DNA from: JAPLNB01 sp964451955
GTDB taxonomy: Bacteria; Planctomycetota; Phycisphaerae; Tepidisphaerales; Tepidisphaeraceae
Assembly: GCA_964451955.1 (NCBI GenBank)
Contig: CAYVKG010000001.1
Location: 70,813-134,812 of the forward strand
Direction of reading: 5' to 3'
Length of the DNA: 64,000 bases
Both the position numbers and the translations under genes were made by a program. The notes beneath the pieces were generated by a model. That model had not been told where the DNA came from, searched no databases, and saw only the letters and a program-made list of their open reading frames with translations. Within the stretch, counting starts at the first letter, position 1; the number at the start of each line of letters is the position of its first letter. Positions 8,909 through 17,319 of the stretch are shown piece after piece.

Positions 8909-10084
8909 CTACCAATCGAGCTTTTCCCGAGCAGGCAGTGGGGGGAATTGGTTATGCGGTTCGGACTGGTACCAGAACGCTGTCGAGGAGACGTCGTCTT
9001 CGAGCTGAAGGTATTTGCCGCCTTCTTTCCAGCCCAGCGCCTGGATGGTGACTCTGAGGTCTTTGTCGAATCGGATGGGGTCAGTGATGTGCCAGCGATA
9101 CAGGGAGAATCGTTGCCCGGGCTTGTACTGGTTTTCCTTGTCAAGGGGGATGACCTGGGCGAGGCCGGCGTAGGGTGTCGAGAAGGGTTGGTAGAGCTTG
9201 GTCGTGCGGTTCTCGAAGTTGTAGGAACCGCAGAAGTAGTCTTCGGTGCCGGTGCCGCAAATGGTGGGAAATTCCTTGTCGCCGTCCATGAAGAACTTGA
9301 TCTCGCCCTCACCCCACCACCCAGGAGAGTGGACTTCCCATGCCATGTAGGTTCCGACGTAGTGACCTTTTCCTTTGACGTTGTCGAGAATGGTGTACAG
9401 GCCTTTCTCTTTGAGAGGGTCCTCCCGGCGGAACTGGGCGTGAAGATAGGCGGCGTCGGCGGGCACTCTGGCCAGAGCATAGTCGATCTGGTAGTAAAGC
9501 GTCATTTGTTTGTCGTCGAGATTCTCGAAGGTGACCTTCGCCTTCTTGCGAAAGGGCATCGGCCAGTAACAATTGAAGGCGGAGCCCGGGTTGACGTTCA
9601 CGGCCAGGGAGTTGACCTGGGCATACGAGCCCAGGCCGCATGCAAAGAAATCGCCGACGGGAACTTCAATGGACGGGTTGGGTTCGTCATCCCAGTAGAA
9701 GCGGATGATGGAATGTCGCCAGTTGCCTGTGGGCGTCATCCAGATGTGTTGGATGGCGCCTGGGCCGGTGATTTCGGCCAGGGTGAATGTGCTTCTTGGG
9801 GCGATCCGGATGAAGGGGGAAACCTTCCAGCCTTGGCCCAGTTCAGAGGCGGCAGGGAGCGCAGGACCGTCCGTGGACATGCCGGCTTTCCCCTTTTCGC
9901 CGGTGAAGTTCTCGGGGGAGATAGACCTGGTCTGTGCGTCGGAGAGAAGATAGAGGTTGGATAGGGAGTTGGCGGCGCCACTGTGATGATATCGAGAGCA
10001 GCCCGCGAGCAGGGTGAGGAGGCAGAGGGACCCGGTTAGCAACGGGCGAAGCGACCAAGGAGAGTGCAGGCGAAGTGACTTCAT
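8909..10084 (-). CDS. GH172 (DUF2961) family secreted lipoprotein
   Basis: A 391-aa protein starting at the ATG at 10084, which has AAAGGAG about 9 bases upstream; the frame is open further upstream but without an equally good start. The signal peptide ends in lipobox LLAGC (residue ~29). The mature protein has the DUF2961/GH172 layout: GPGAIQHIWMTPTGN, RFYWDDEPNPSIEVPVGDFF, the PMPFRKKAKV strand, and the characteristic CGTGTEDYF-CGSYNF segment whose Glu is a conserved active-site candidate. Characterised GH172 enzymes act on fructofuranosides or arabinofuranosides, and a lipid anchor fits extracellular glycan breakdown. The exact sugar is not predictable. Confidence 0.85.
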   Translation of the reverse strand: MKSLRLHSPWSLRPLLTGSLCLLTLLAGCSRYHHSGAANSLSNLYLLSDAQTRSISPENFTGEKGKAGMSTDGPALPAASELGQGWKVSPFIRIAPRSTFTLAEITGPGAIQHIWMTPTGNWRHSIIRFYWDDEPNPSIEVPVGDFFACGLGSYAQVNSLAVNVNPGSAFNCYWPMPFRKKAKVTFENLDDKQMTLYYQIDYALARVPADAAYLHAQFRREDPLKEKGLYTILDNVKGKGHYVGTYMAWEVHSPGWWGEGEIKFFMDGDKEFPTICGTGTEDYFCGSYNFENRTTKLYQPFSTPYAGLAQVIPLDKENQYKPGQRFSLYRWHITDPIRFDKDLRVTIQALGWKEGGKYLQLEDDVSSTAFWYQSEPHNQFPPLPAREKLDW

Positions 10085-10200
10085 GATTCTGTGCTCCTTT
10101 GAACGAGTCTGACCGAACGAGATGGAGAACCGACCAGCGACGATATGGTAACGTCTGTTCCGCATGGCAACAGGGGTCCGTGCGAGGTAAAGTGGGGCAT

Positions 10201-10527
10201 ATGGCATGGGTGACGTTGTGCGGCATGGGCGAGTTGGTGGAGGGTCGCGGGAAGTACGTGGAGATCGAGGGTTTTCAGTTGGCGGTGTTTTTGAACGGGG
10301 GCCAGGCGTATGTGATTGACAACCGATGTCCGCACGCGGGGGCCAGTTTGGCGGGGGGCGAGGTCCACGACGGGCGAGCCGTCTGTCCGTGGCATCAGTG
10401 GTCGTTTGACTTGAAGAGTGGACAGTTGCGGTCGCGGCCTCTGGTCAGGATACGGACTTATCCGGCGCGAGTGGTCCAACTGGAGGGGAAAGGAACAATG
10501 GTGCAGGCCCAGTTGCCGACCTACTAA
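10201..10527 (+). CDS. Rieske [2Fe-2S] ferredoxin (NirD-like)
   Basis: A 108-aa single-domain Rieske protein with both ligand boxes: C-P-H-A-G at about residues 40-44 and C-P-W-H-Q-W about 20 residues later, giving the 2-Cys/2-His cluster. The size and lack of a membrane anchor match soluble NirD/biphenyl-dioxygenase-type ferredoxins that pass electrons to an oxygenase or nitrite reductase. No partner reductase is in the window. It lies just upstream of a nitrate/sulfonate-type ABC importer in the same orientation, so it may belong to the same nitrogen or sulfur assimilation theme (inference). The start ATG at 10201 is chosen because homology-like sequence begins there. Confidence 0.85.
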   Translation: MAWVTLCGMGELVEGRGKYVEIEGFQLAVFLNGGQAYVIDNRCPHAGASLAGGEVHDGRAVCPWHQWSFDLKSGQLRSRPLVRIRTYPARVVQLEGKGTMVQAQLPTY

Positions 10528-10544
10528 CCCGATACAGCAGCCGG

Positions 10545-10573
10545 TTGACGGGTTTCTAAAACTATCATATAAA
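10545..10573 (+). promoter_or_regulatory. Strong sigma-70-type promoter for the ABC importer genes
   Basis: TTGACG (10545-10550), 17-bp spacer, TATAAA (10568-10573), in an unusually AT-rich stretch. The predicted leader to the ATG at 10701 is about 120 bases and has no recognised riboswitch. Confidence 0.6.
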
Positions 10574-10700
10574 ACATGTAGGAAAAGTATGATTATGTTG
10601 ACGGACGAGCGGCAAGCCGGTAAAGTAACCCACTCGGCGCGCGGGGGGGATGGGGTAGTGATCGGCCGTGGGTGCAACAGATGAAGGGAAGTGTGGTGGA

Positions 10701-11726
10701 ATGATGAGTGTCTTGGGTTTTCGGGCGAGCCTGTTGGCGTTGGTGGCGGCGTTGGGGCTGGTCGGGGGCTGCGAGAAAAAACAGGGCGGCGGCGAGCCGG
10801 CGGCAGTACCCGCGACCAAAGAGGTTCGCCTCGGTTATTTTGCGAATGTGACGCATGCGCAGGCGGTGTTGGGAGTCCAAAGTGGGGAGTATGCACAGGC
10901 GATTGCCCCCGCCAAACTGACCACTCGCGTATTCAATGCCGGCCCCTCGTTGATCGAGGCGCTGTTTGCAGGCGAGATTGATATTGGGTACATCGGGCCG
11001 GGACCTGCGATTTCAGGGCACGGTAAGGGCCGGGGGCAGGAGGTTCGCGTCGTGGCGGGGGCGGCGGCTAACGGTTCGTTGATTGTGGCCCGGAACGATT
11101 CGGGCATCAGCTCCTTGGCGGATCTCAAGGGTAGAAAAATCGCCACGCCGCAGTTGGGGAACACACAGGACATTTCGGCCAAACACTACGTGACGGCGAT
11201 TCTGGGGCAGGCCGATGCGAGCAATGTGACTGCAGTGGCCAACGCCGAGCAGGCCGGAATGATGATTCGCAAGCAGATCGACGCGGCCTGGGTTCCCGAG
11301 CCGTGGGGATCCCGGTTGATTGCGGAGGCGGACGCGAAGCTCATAGCCCACGAGAAGGACATCAAGGAGATGTGGCCTGATGGGGAGTTGGTGTTGACGA
11401 TCGTCATTGCGTCGCCGAGGTTCATCAAATCCAACAGGGACGTCTTGGCGAAGCTGTTGACTGCCCACCGGGCAATAACCAAGCGATTGCAGGTTGAGCC
11501 TGAAAAGTGTGCCGTGGAGTTGGAGACGGCCTTGCTGAAGTTGACCGGGAAGAAGTTGCCGGCGGGGGTTTTGGTGTCGGCGGTTCGGAATGTAAAGTAT
11601 ACGGACGAGGTCACCGAGAGGGCGTTTGCGGCGATGGCCAAGTGGTCGTATGAATTGCGGTTTTCGAAAGAGTTGGTGACCGTCGAGGGGTTGGTGGACT
11701 TGAGTGTGCTCAAGGAACTGCGATGA
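10701..11726 (+). CDS. ABC transporter substrate-binding lipoprotein (NrtA/SsuA/TauA type)
   Basis: A 341-aa protein from the ATG at 10701. The lipobox is LVGGC. The mature part follows the NMT1/SsuA-like periplasmic-binding fold: VRLGYFANVTHAQAV at the N-terminus, then ALFAGEIDIGYIGPGPA, VVAGAAANGSLIVAR, LADLKGRKIATPQLGNTQDI and QIDAAWVPEPWGSRL. These segments are conserved in importers of nitrate, aliphatic sulfonates, taurine and thiamin-precursor analogues; the ligand cannot be fixed from sequence. It is first in a three-gene importer, 30 bp upstream of the ATPase gene. It is tethered outside the inner membrane to deliver ligand to the permease. Confidence 0.9.
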   Translation: MMSVLGFRASLLALVAALGLVGGCEKKQGGGEPAAVPATKEVRLGYFANVTHAQAVLGVQSGEYAQAIAPAKLTTRVFNAGPSLIEALFAGEIDIGYIGPGPAISGHGKGRGQEVRVVAGAAANGSLIVARNDSGISSLADLKGRKIATPQLGNTQDISAKHYVTAILGQADASNVTAVANAEQAGMMIRKQIDAAWVPEPWGSRLIAEADAKLIAHEKDIKEMWPDGELVLTIVIASPRFIKSNRDVLAKLLTAHRAITKRLQVEPEKCAVELETALLKLTGKKLPAGVLVSAVRNVKYTDEVTERAFAAMAKWSYELRFSKELVTVEGLVDLSVLKELR

Positions 11727-11756
11727 AGGAATGAGGACGACGCAGAGAGGATAAGC

Positions 11757-12689
11757 ATGGAAGCAGGAGCGGTGAGATCTGCCTGGACAGGGACCCCGCA
11801 GAAGTTGGTGCCTGGTGATAAACTGCGGCGCGTGGTTCGGCGGGAGATCGGCCGGGGCATGCTGGAGATGCGGGACATCGAAAAGCGCTTCAACGGGTCG
11901 CAAGTGGCGGTGCTGACGGGTTTGACCCTCCAGGTCAGGAGCGGCGAGTTTGTCGTCGTGGTCGGGCCGAGCGGCTGCGGCAAGACGACACTGCTGAATC
12001 TGGCGGCGGGGATGGTGAAGGCGGACCGCGGGGAAATTTGGCTGGACGGGAGGCAGGTGGAGGGGCCCGGGCCCGATCGCGCCATGGTGTTTCAGGACCA
12101 CGGCCTGTTTCCTTGGCTCACGGCGTCGCAGAACATCGGTTTTGGATTGCGCATGGCCGGGATGGGGCGGAAGGAGAGACGCAAGCGAGTAGAGTCGGCG
12201 TTACGCATGGTTCATCTGGGGAGTTTCGGGGAGAAATTGGTCCACGAATTGTCGGGGGGAATGAAGCAACGGGTGGCGATCGCGCGGGCGATGGTGATGG
12301 ACCCGGCGGTGCTGTTGATGGATGAGCCGTTTGCGGCGCTGGACGCACAGACACGAACGTTGTTGCATGCCCAGCTGCAGGAGTTGTGGATACAGACCAA
12401 GAAAACGATTCTGTTCGTGACCCACTCCGTCGGCGAAGCGGTGCGACTGGCCGATCGCATCATCGTCCTCAGCGCGTATCCGGGTCGGATTCGGCGGGAG
12501 ATCCGGGTGGACTTGTCCCATCCGAGGGATTTCGACAGTCCACAGATCAGCGAACTGGTGCGGCTGGTGCGGATGGAGATCGAGGAAGAGGTGAATCGTG
12601 TCAATCGGGAAATGGCGGGGGATGAATGGAAGCCTCCAGCGAGCGCTCATTTGGGCGGTGATTTTGTCGATATGGGAGGGAACATATAG
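11757..12689 (+). CDS. ABC transporter ATP-binding protein (SsuB/TauB/NrtD type)
   Basis: A 310-aa ATPase with Walker A GPSGCGKTT (residues 70-78), Q-loop VFQDHGLFPW, signature LSGGMKQ (165-171), Walker B VLLMDE (185-190) and H-loop His223. The GPDRAMVFQ and DEPFAALDAQTR segments are typical of nitrate/sulfonate importers. The ATG at 11757 follows AGAGAGGA at good spacing. About 34 N-terminal residues precede the usual domain start, and the C-terminal tail is non-conserved. Its 3' end overlaps the permease gene by 92 bp in a different frame. Confidence 0.93.
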   Translation: MEAGAVRSAWTGTPQKLVPGDKLRRVVRREIGRGMLEMRDIEKRFNGSQVAVLTGLTLQVRSGEFVVVVGPSGCGKTTLLNLAAGMVKADRGEIWLDGRQVEGPGPDRAMVFQDHGLFPWLTASQNIGFGLRMAGMGRKERRKRVESALRMVHLGSFGEKLVHELSGGMKQRVAIARAMVMDPAVLLMDEPFAALDAQTRTLLHAQLQELWIQTKKTILFVTHSVGEAVRLADRIIVLSAYPGRIRREIRVDLSHPRDFDSPQISELVRLVRMEIEEEVNRVNREMAGDEWKPPASAHLGGDFVDMGGNI

Positions 12690-13494
12690 GCTGACGGCGT
12701 TTGATATGAAATATCCGGAGCGGGGGGGGTGGCGGTCATGGGTGTTTCCAGCCCCGAGTCATGTGGCCGACGCGATGTTGGGTTTGCTGAACGTGCGGAC
12801 CGGATTTGGCGAGCCGATCGAGGCTGGGTGGCCGTCGGGGAAGGCGGGGGGGGGACGAGAGGACGGGGCTTGGTATTCCAGTCCGCTGATCCGATCCCAG
12901 GTCGTCAGCGGAGTCAGGTTAGTGGTGGGATTCGCCCTGAGCATAGGCCTGGGGGGCCTGCTCGGGTTGTTGATGTGGCGATGGGAGTGGCTTGACAACC
13001 TGTTTGGCCCTTTGTTCCTGGGATTACAGACCCTGCCGAGCGTGTGCTGGGTGCCGCTAGCGATTCTGGTGTTTGGGATCAACGAGACGGGAATTCTGTT
13101 TGTCCTGGTGATGGGCAGCTTTTTCGCGATTGCGATCGCGCTGCGGGATGGTTTGAAACAGATTCCACCAATCTATCAGCGGGCGGGTCTCATGCTGGGG
13201 GCGCAGGGTTGGCGCTTGTACCGGTATGTGCTCCTGCCCGCGAGCCTGCCGGCCTTGGCGGGGAGTCTCCGGCAGGGGTTTTCCTTCGCGTGGCGTTCAC
13301 TGATGGGGGCCGAACTGATCTTTGCAGTACGAAAGCATGGCCTGGGTTACCAGTTGGCCATGGGGCGGGAGACGGCCGACGTGGCACAGGTGATCGGGGT
13401 GATGATCGTGATGGTCGTTGTTGGCATGATGGTGGACCGATGGGGATTTGCCAAGCTGCAAGCCCGAGTCCAGGCGAGGTTTGGGCTTGCATAG
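12598..13494 (+). CDS. ABC transporter permease (SsuC/TauC/NrtB type)
   Basis: A 298-aa inner-membrane permease with about six helices. The EAA-type coupling loop (YQRAGLMLGAQGWRLYRYVLLPASLPA) is clear and contacts the ATPase. The start may be the GTG at 12598 or the ATG at 12622, both inside the 3' end of the ATPase gene. Between the first helix and the core lies a Gly-rich insert (GWPSGKAGGGREDGAW), longer than in typical members. Together with the two preceding genes it makes a complete importer. Confidence 0.92.
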   Translation: MSIGKWRGMNGSLQRALIWAVILSIWEGTYRLTAFDMKYPERGGWRSWVFPAPSHVADAMLGLLNVRTGFGEPIEAGWPSGKAGGGREDGAWYSSPLIRSQVVSGVRLVVGFALSIGLGGLLGLLMWRWEWLDNLFGPLFLGLQTLPSVCWVPLAILVFGINETGILFVLVMGSFFAIAIALRDGLKQIPPIYQRAGLMLGAQGWRLYRYVLLPASLPALAGSLRQGFSFAWRSLMGAELIFAVRKHGLGYQLAMGRETADVAQVIGVMIVMVVVGMMVDRWGFAKLQARVQARFGLA

Positions 13495-13687
13495 CGATCG
13501 GCTGGTCCCGCGCGAGTAATTCAGTAGGAAATTGATTGCATTTGCCGGCGGACGGTGGCAAACTGTGCGCATTCGGTGCCGGTCGTGGCAATGCGGCAGA
13601 CGCCGGCGGGCTTGAACAGGCAATTCATGCTTGGCACATCCGGTTGAGGTCTTAGCTGCCGATGTTGGCAGAAAGAAAGGGTAGAGT

Positions 13688-14494
13688 ATGCGATGCCACT
13701 CGACGCGAGCGGTGGTGCGTGGTGGGTTCACGCTGGTGGAACTGCTGGTGGTGATTGGGATCATTGCGGTTCTGATCAGCATCTTGTTGCCGGCGTTGAA
13801 CTCGGTAAAACGGAAGGCGCAGTCGACGGCCTGTTCGAGCAACATCCGTCAGATCTACGTGGCCATGTCCATGTTCGCGATGGACAATCAGGGACATTTG
13901 CCGCGCAACTATGGGGTCGGCGAACTGTCGAGCGACCAGAACCTGGTGAAAGTGGCGGCCTGGCTGCAGAAAGTGGCGGGGGCCTCCGGTCACATCGATC
14001 TGGATGATAACAAGGGCGCCTTGTGGAAACAGCTCCGGGGTCGGGAGACGCGCGCCAAGGTCATGATGTGCCCGGGCGATGACGGGGAACCGCTGGCGGG
14101 ACATCCGGTCAACCCGGCGTATCCGAGAAATGTCAGCTATTCTCTGAACTACCTGATTGAGCGGGACACAAACGGGCCGAAGCTGGGCCTCGTGCTGGCG
14201 CGGGTGAGGAATCCGGCTGGCAAGATCATGATCTACGAGGAGCTGGCGCCGAACGACTCGTGGTGCATCATGGGTCAGAGCAGCGATGACGTTCCATCGG
14301 GGCGGCACGGACAAGGGATGAGAGATTCCTATCGGACGGACCCGACGAAACCGGAGTATTACAGCAAAGGCCGGGGCAACTACTGTTTCTTCGATGGGCA
14401 CGTGGAGTCGCTGACACCGTCGGACCTGATCCGGCCGAACGGGAAGTCATCCTATCATTCGCCGCTGATTCAGGGCGATCCGATTTTGTGGTAG
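13688..14494 (+). CDS. Type II pseudopilin-like protein, PVC type
   Basis: A 268-aa protein with prepilin leader MRCHSTRAVVRGG cut before F14; Glu at +5 (E18) and the hydrophobic helix TLVELLVVIGIIAVLISILL follow, the class III signal recognised by prepilin peptidase. The C-terminal region has NYCFFDGHVESL, the FxDGH motif of planctomycete/Lentisphaerae pseudopilins. Such proteins occur in dozens of copies per genome, and their individual roles are mostly unknown. It is paralogous to the next gene, and the first ~100 bp are almost identical in DNA. Confidence 0.9.
   Translation: MRCHSTRAVVRGGFTLVELLVVIGIIAVLISILLPALNSVKRKAQSTACSSNIRQIYVAMSMFAMDNQGHLPRNYGVGELSSDQNLVKVAAWLQKVAGASGHIDLDDNKGALWKQLRGRETRAKVMMCPGDDGEPLAGHPVNPAYPRNVSYSLNYLIERDTNGPKLGLVLARVRNPAGKIMIYEELAPNDSWCIMGQSSDDVPSGRHGQGMRDSYRTDPTKPEYYSKGRGNYCFFDGHVESLTPSDLIRPNGKSSYHSPLIQGDPILW
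13695..13770 (+). repeat. Near-identical coding repeat, first copy (pseudopilin leader)
   Basis: About 75 bp encoding the prepilin leader and first helix, matching 14732-14808 with only a few substitutions although the rest of the two genes has diverged strongly. This suggests recent duplication or gene conversion limited to the signal region. Confidence 0.8.
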
Positions 14495-14725
14495 GCGGTT
14501 TGTTCGATGGGGAAAGAGGCACGCGGCGGGCTGGTTGAGAGGCCGGAAACAGATCGGTTGCGGAACAGGGCGTTTTGTAGTTGCATTCGGCATAGTTAAG
14601 CGGCAAAGTGAAGGTGTTCGTCTGCAATCGGACAGCAGACGCGAATCGGCAAGGTCGCCATGTCTGGTCTGGCACGTCATGCGCGAGTCTGCACGATGGC
14701 AGGCGGTTTGAAGAAAGGACACTCT

Positions 14726-15526
14726 ATGAGAGGCCACTCAACGCGAGCGGTGGTGCGTGGTGGGTTCACGCTGGTGGAACTGCTGGTGGTGATCGGAATC
14801 ATTGCGCTGCTGGTGGCGATGCTGTTGCCGGTGCTCAAGAAAGCGCAGGGGGCAGCGTACAAGGCGGCGTGTCTGTCGAACCTCCGGCAGTTGACCATGG
14901 CCTGGGAGTATTACGCGACGGACAACAAAGGGTATCTCGTTGACGGGTGGGCGGATCGGACCACGGCGCCGCCGGGCATGGCACAATACGGACCTCGCCC
15001 CCAGATTCCGTTTTTCAAAGGCACGGTCTGGCCACCGGTGAACGGGAAGCCAATGGGAAATACGGAGGAGGCGATCAAGGAGGGATGCCTCTACAAGTAT
15101 GCGCGGAACACCCAGGTCTTTCATTGCCCGGGGGATTTTAGCTGGCACCTGCAGAGTTACGGGATCAATGCTTGGCTGAACGGGGAGGGTGCATCTGGGT
15201 GCAGACCCACGATCATTACCAAGCGGAACGACATCAAGCGGGCCTCCGAGGTGTTCGTGTTTATTGATGAGAACGACTGGCGCAACTACAACATGGGCTA
15301 CAACCTGGGGTCATTCATGGTACCGCGGACGGGCAACCAGTGGATCGATGCGCCGGGAACCTGGCACAACAACGGGGCGAACCTGTCTTTTGCCGATGGC
15401 CACGCCGAGTACAAGCAGTGGACCGACAAGAGCACCCTGGACATGGCCAAGGCGGGGTACGGGTTCAACGGGACAGGAACCAACGACCTGAAGTGGATTC
15501 AGCAGTATGTGGGGCCGACGCAATAA
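14726..15526 (+). CDS. Type II pseudopilin-like protein, second paralogue
   Basis: A 266-aa protein starting at the ATG at 14726 with AAAGGA six bases upstream; the open frame extends further upstream without support. The leader MRGHSTRAVVRGG is cut before F14, with E18 at +5. The body carries CLSNLRQLTMAWEYYATDN, common in these proteins, VFHCPGD, and the C-terminal NLSFADGHAEY motif. It is followed after about 30 bp by a strong terminator. It would be inserted in the inner membrane and possibly assembled into a pseudopilus. Confidence 0.9.
   Translation: MRGHSTRAVVRGGFTLVELLVVIGIIALLVAMLLPVLKKAQGAAYKAACLSNLRQLTMAWEYYATDNKGYLVDGWADRTTAPPGMAQYGPRPQIPFFKGTVWPPVNGKPMGNTEEAIKEGCLYKYARNTQVFHCPGDFSWHLQSYGINAWLNGEGASGCRPTIITKRNDIKRASEVFVFIDENDWRNYNMGYNLGSFMVPRTGNQWIDAPGTWHNNGANLSFADGHAEYKQWTDKSTLDMAKAGYGFNGTGTNDLKWIQQYVGPTQ
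14732..14808 (+). repeat. Near-identical coding repeat, second copy (pseudopilin leader)
   Basis: Partner of 13695-13770; differences include a G/A change early and T/C and G/A changes near the end, mostly silent. Confidence 0.8.
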
Positions 15527-15556
15527 TCATGGATTTGGGCCAACAGGAAATGTGTT

Positions 15557-15586
15557 GCCCAGGGAGTGATCCCTGGGCGCTTTTTT
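15557..15586 (+). terminator. Rho-independent terminator after the pseudopilin pair
   Basis: A nine-base-pair stem GCCCAGGGA / TCCCTGGGC with GTGA loop (15557-15578) followed by GC and six T (15581-15586). Confidence 0.9.
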
Positions 15587-15683
15587 GCCGCCACCAGAAC
15601 ATCGTTGTTACAGGTGGAGCCAAACCGCCAGCGACAAGTGCCGGCAGCTGCGGCCCAACGCCCCGGTCCTGAGACTCCCCATT

Positions 15684-15881
15684 CTAGAACTGATCCGTCG
15701 GCCGTACGCTTCTTCCCCGCCAGCTAAGCACCGCCCCAATCCCCAGCACCGCCAACAGCGTGCCAACGACGCCGCCACTCACCCACCGCCACTGTGAAGC
15801 GATCTCCAGACCATCAGCCGGCCAAGGTCCAGAATCTGACCGCGCCGTTTCGCCTGTCTCTGGAAGCCCTCCGCACGCCAA
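15684..15881 (-). CDS. Candidate small membrane protein, 65 aa (TTG start)
   Basis: The TTG at 15881 has an excellent GAGGAGG six bases upstream. The product is polar for ~30 residues, then has one helix (GVVGTLLAVLGIGAVLSW) followed by RGR, a Trp/Arg-flanked C-terminal anchor. No family is recognised. It lies opposite the frame upstream of the DUF4105 gene and points toward the terminator at 15557-15586. Coding status is uncertain. Confidence 0.4.
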   Translation of the reverse strand: MACGGLPETGETARSDSGPWPADGLEIASQWRWVSGGVVGTLLAVLGIGAVLSWRGRSVRPTDQF

Positions 15882-15942
15882 ACGTCAGCCTCCTCGCCGA
15901 TCCCCTCGCGGGCCCTTGACGGCAGGATCGTTGCGACTGAGG

Positions 15943-17262
15943 ATGCCCCCTGTGTCCGCGTTACGTCCACAACCGCGCGTGTTGCGATGCGTTGGCCTCG
16001 TCGCTCTGGCGGCAGTTCTCGGCTGCTTGATCTCGGCTGCCCCAACCACCGCACCACGCGAGCCCGGCTCCGAACTGACGATCTATCTCTTGACTATGGG
16101 GCCTGGGCAAGCCATCTACGAACGATTCGGCCACAACGCAATCTGCGTGCAGGACCACCTCCGCGGGACCAATCTCGCTTTCAACTACGGCCTGTTTGAC
16201 ATGGGCCAATCGGGGTTCATTCTTCGCTTTCTCCAGGGCCGAATGTGGTATTGGGTCGAGGCGTGGGATACCACCGAGATGGCCAAAGCCTACAAGGCCG
16301 AGAACCGGTCGGTCTGGGTCCAGCAACTCAACCTGACTCCCAGCCAGCGCATCGCGCTGTACGAGTTCCTCCTTTGGAACTCCAGGCCCGCCAATCGCTT
16401 CTACCGCTACGATTACTACACCGACAACTGTTCCACCCGCGTGCGGGATGCCTTGGACGCAGCCGTCGGCAAGGAAATCTCCCGCCAGCTGAAACCCGTC
16501 GCCACGAACCGCACCTATCGCTGGCACACACGCCTGGCCAGCCAATATGACCCGCTTATGTACACGGCGCTTTACTTCGTGCTGGGGCCAGCCATTGACC
16601 GGCCCATTTCCGCATGGGACGAATCGTATCTGCCGATGCAGTTCCAGCAGCATCTTCGGTCGGTCACGATTCCAGATGCGACGGGGCAGCGCGTTCCACT
16701 CGTTGCCAACGAGACAACCTATTTCCAAAGCACCCTCGCGCCGTTGCCCGATGCGCCGGCGCCCTGGCTGCGATGGTATCTAATGGCCGGCGTTGGGTTG
16801 GGGAGCGCGCTGGCGGGCTTGGGTCTTGCCTCGCCCGTTTCCTCTTTGGCGCGATGGGCGTTTGCGGTCGCATCCGGCTTGTGGTCCTTCGTAATGGGGT
16901 TTGCCGGAGCGTTCTCCCTTGGCGCCTGGTTGCTGACGACCCATGTGGCCTCGTATCGCAACGAGAACCTGCTCCAGATGTGCCCCCTGTCCCTCGCATT
17001 GGTGGTTCTTGCGCCCGGGATGGTTTTTGCCAAGGCTTGGGCGAGGCGCGCAAGCCGTGTGATTGCGGGCGTTGTGGCAGGGACGTCATTGGTGGGTCTG
17101 CTCCTCAAAGCAACCCCCTGGGCTACGCAGGTCAACGCGGAAATGATCGCTTTGGCCTTGCCCACGAACCTGGCCATGGCATGCTGCATCTGGCATCTCT
17201 CGCGTCGGGAACCCACGGTCAGAAACGATGCGGACGCCGGCAGGCCGAAACGCAAGGACTAA
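15943..17262 (+). CDS. DUF4105 family membrane protein
   Basis: From the ATG at 15943 (439 aa); a GTG at 15952 has better spacing to GAGG and is an equal candidate. The N-terminal hydrophobic segment (VGLVALAAVLGCLISA) is a signal or anchor. The DUF4105 domain (residues ~40-240) shows ELTIYLLTMGPGQAIYERFGH, FNYGLFDM and YDYYTDNCSTRVRDAL, the latter with the invariant Asn-Cys-Ser thought to be a thiol-peptidase-like centre. The C-terminal ~150 residues hold about five membrane helices. The function is unknown; related domains occur next to lipid-modifying enzymes. It lies 57 bp upstream of the HEAT-repeat lipoprotein. Confidence 0.85.
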   Translation: MPPVSALRPQPRVLRCVGLVALAAVLGCLISAAPTTAPREPGSELTIYLLTMGPGQAIYERFGHNAICVQDHLRGTNLAFNYGLFDMGQSGFILRFLQGRMWYWVEAWDTTEMAKAYKAENRSVWVQQLNLTPSQRIALYEFLLWNSRPANRFYRYDYYTDNCSTRVRDALDAAVGKEISRQLKPVATNRTYRWHTRLASQYDPLMYTALYFVLGPAIDRPISAWDESYLPMQFQQHLRSVTIPDATGQRVPLVANETTYFQSTLAPLPDAPAPWLRWYLMAGVGLGSALAGLGLASPVSSLARWAFAVASGLWSFVMGFAGAFSLGAWLLTTHVASYRNENLLQMCPLSLALVVLAPGMVFAKAWARRASRVIAGVVAGTSLVGLLLKATPWATQVNAEMIALALPTNLAMACCIWHLSRREPTVRNDADAGRPKRKD

Positions 17263-17319
17263 ATGCGGCGAATTGCCGATAATGGGACCAACTCGCACGT
17301 GGAAAGGCAGCCAACGAAA

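Noticed and set aside
13626..13646. Sigma-54 promoter at TTGGCAC...TTGA
   Set aside because: The spacing between the -24 and -12 elements is one base too long and the -12 GC is absent.
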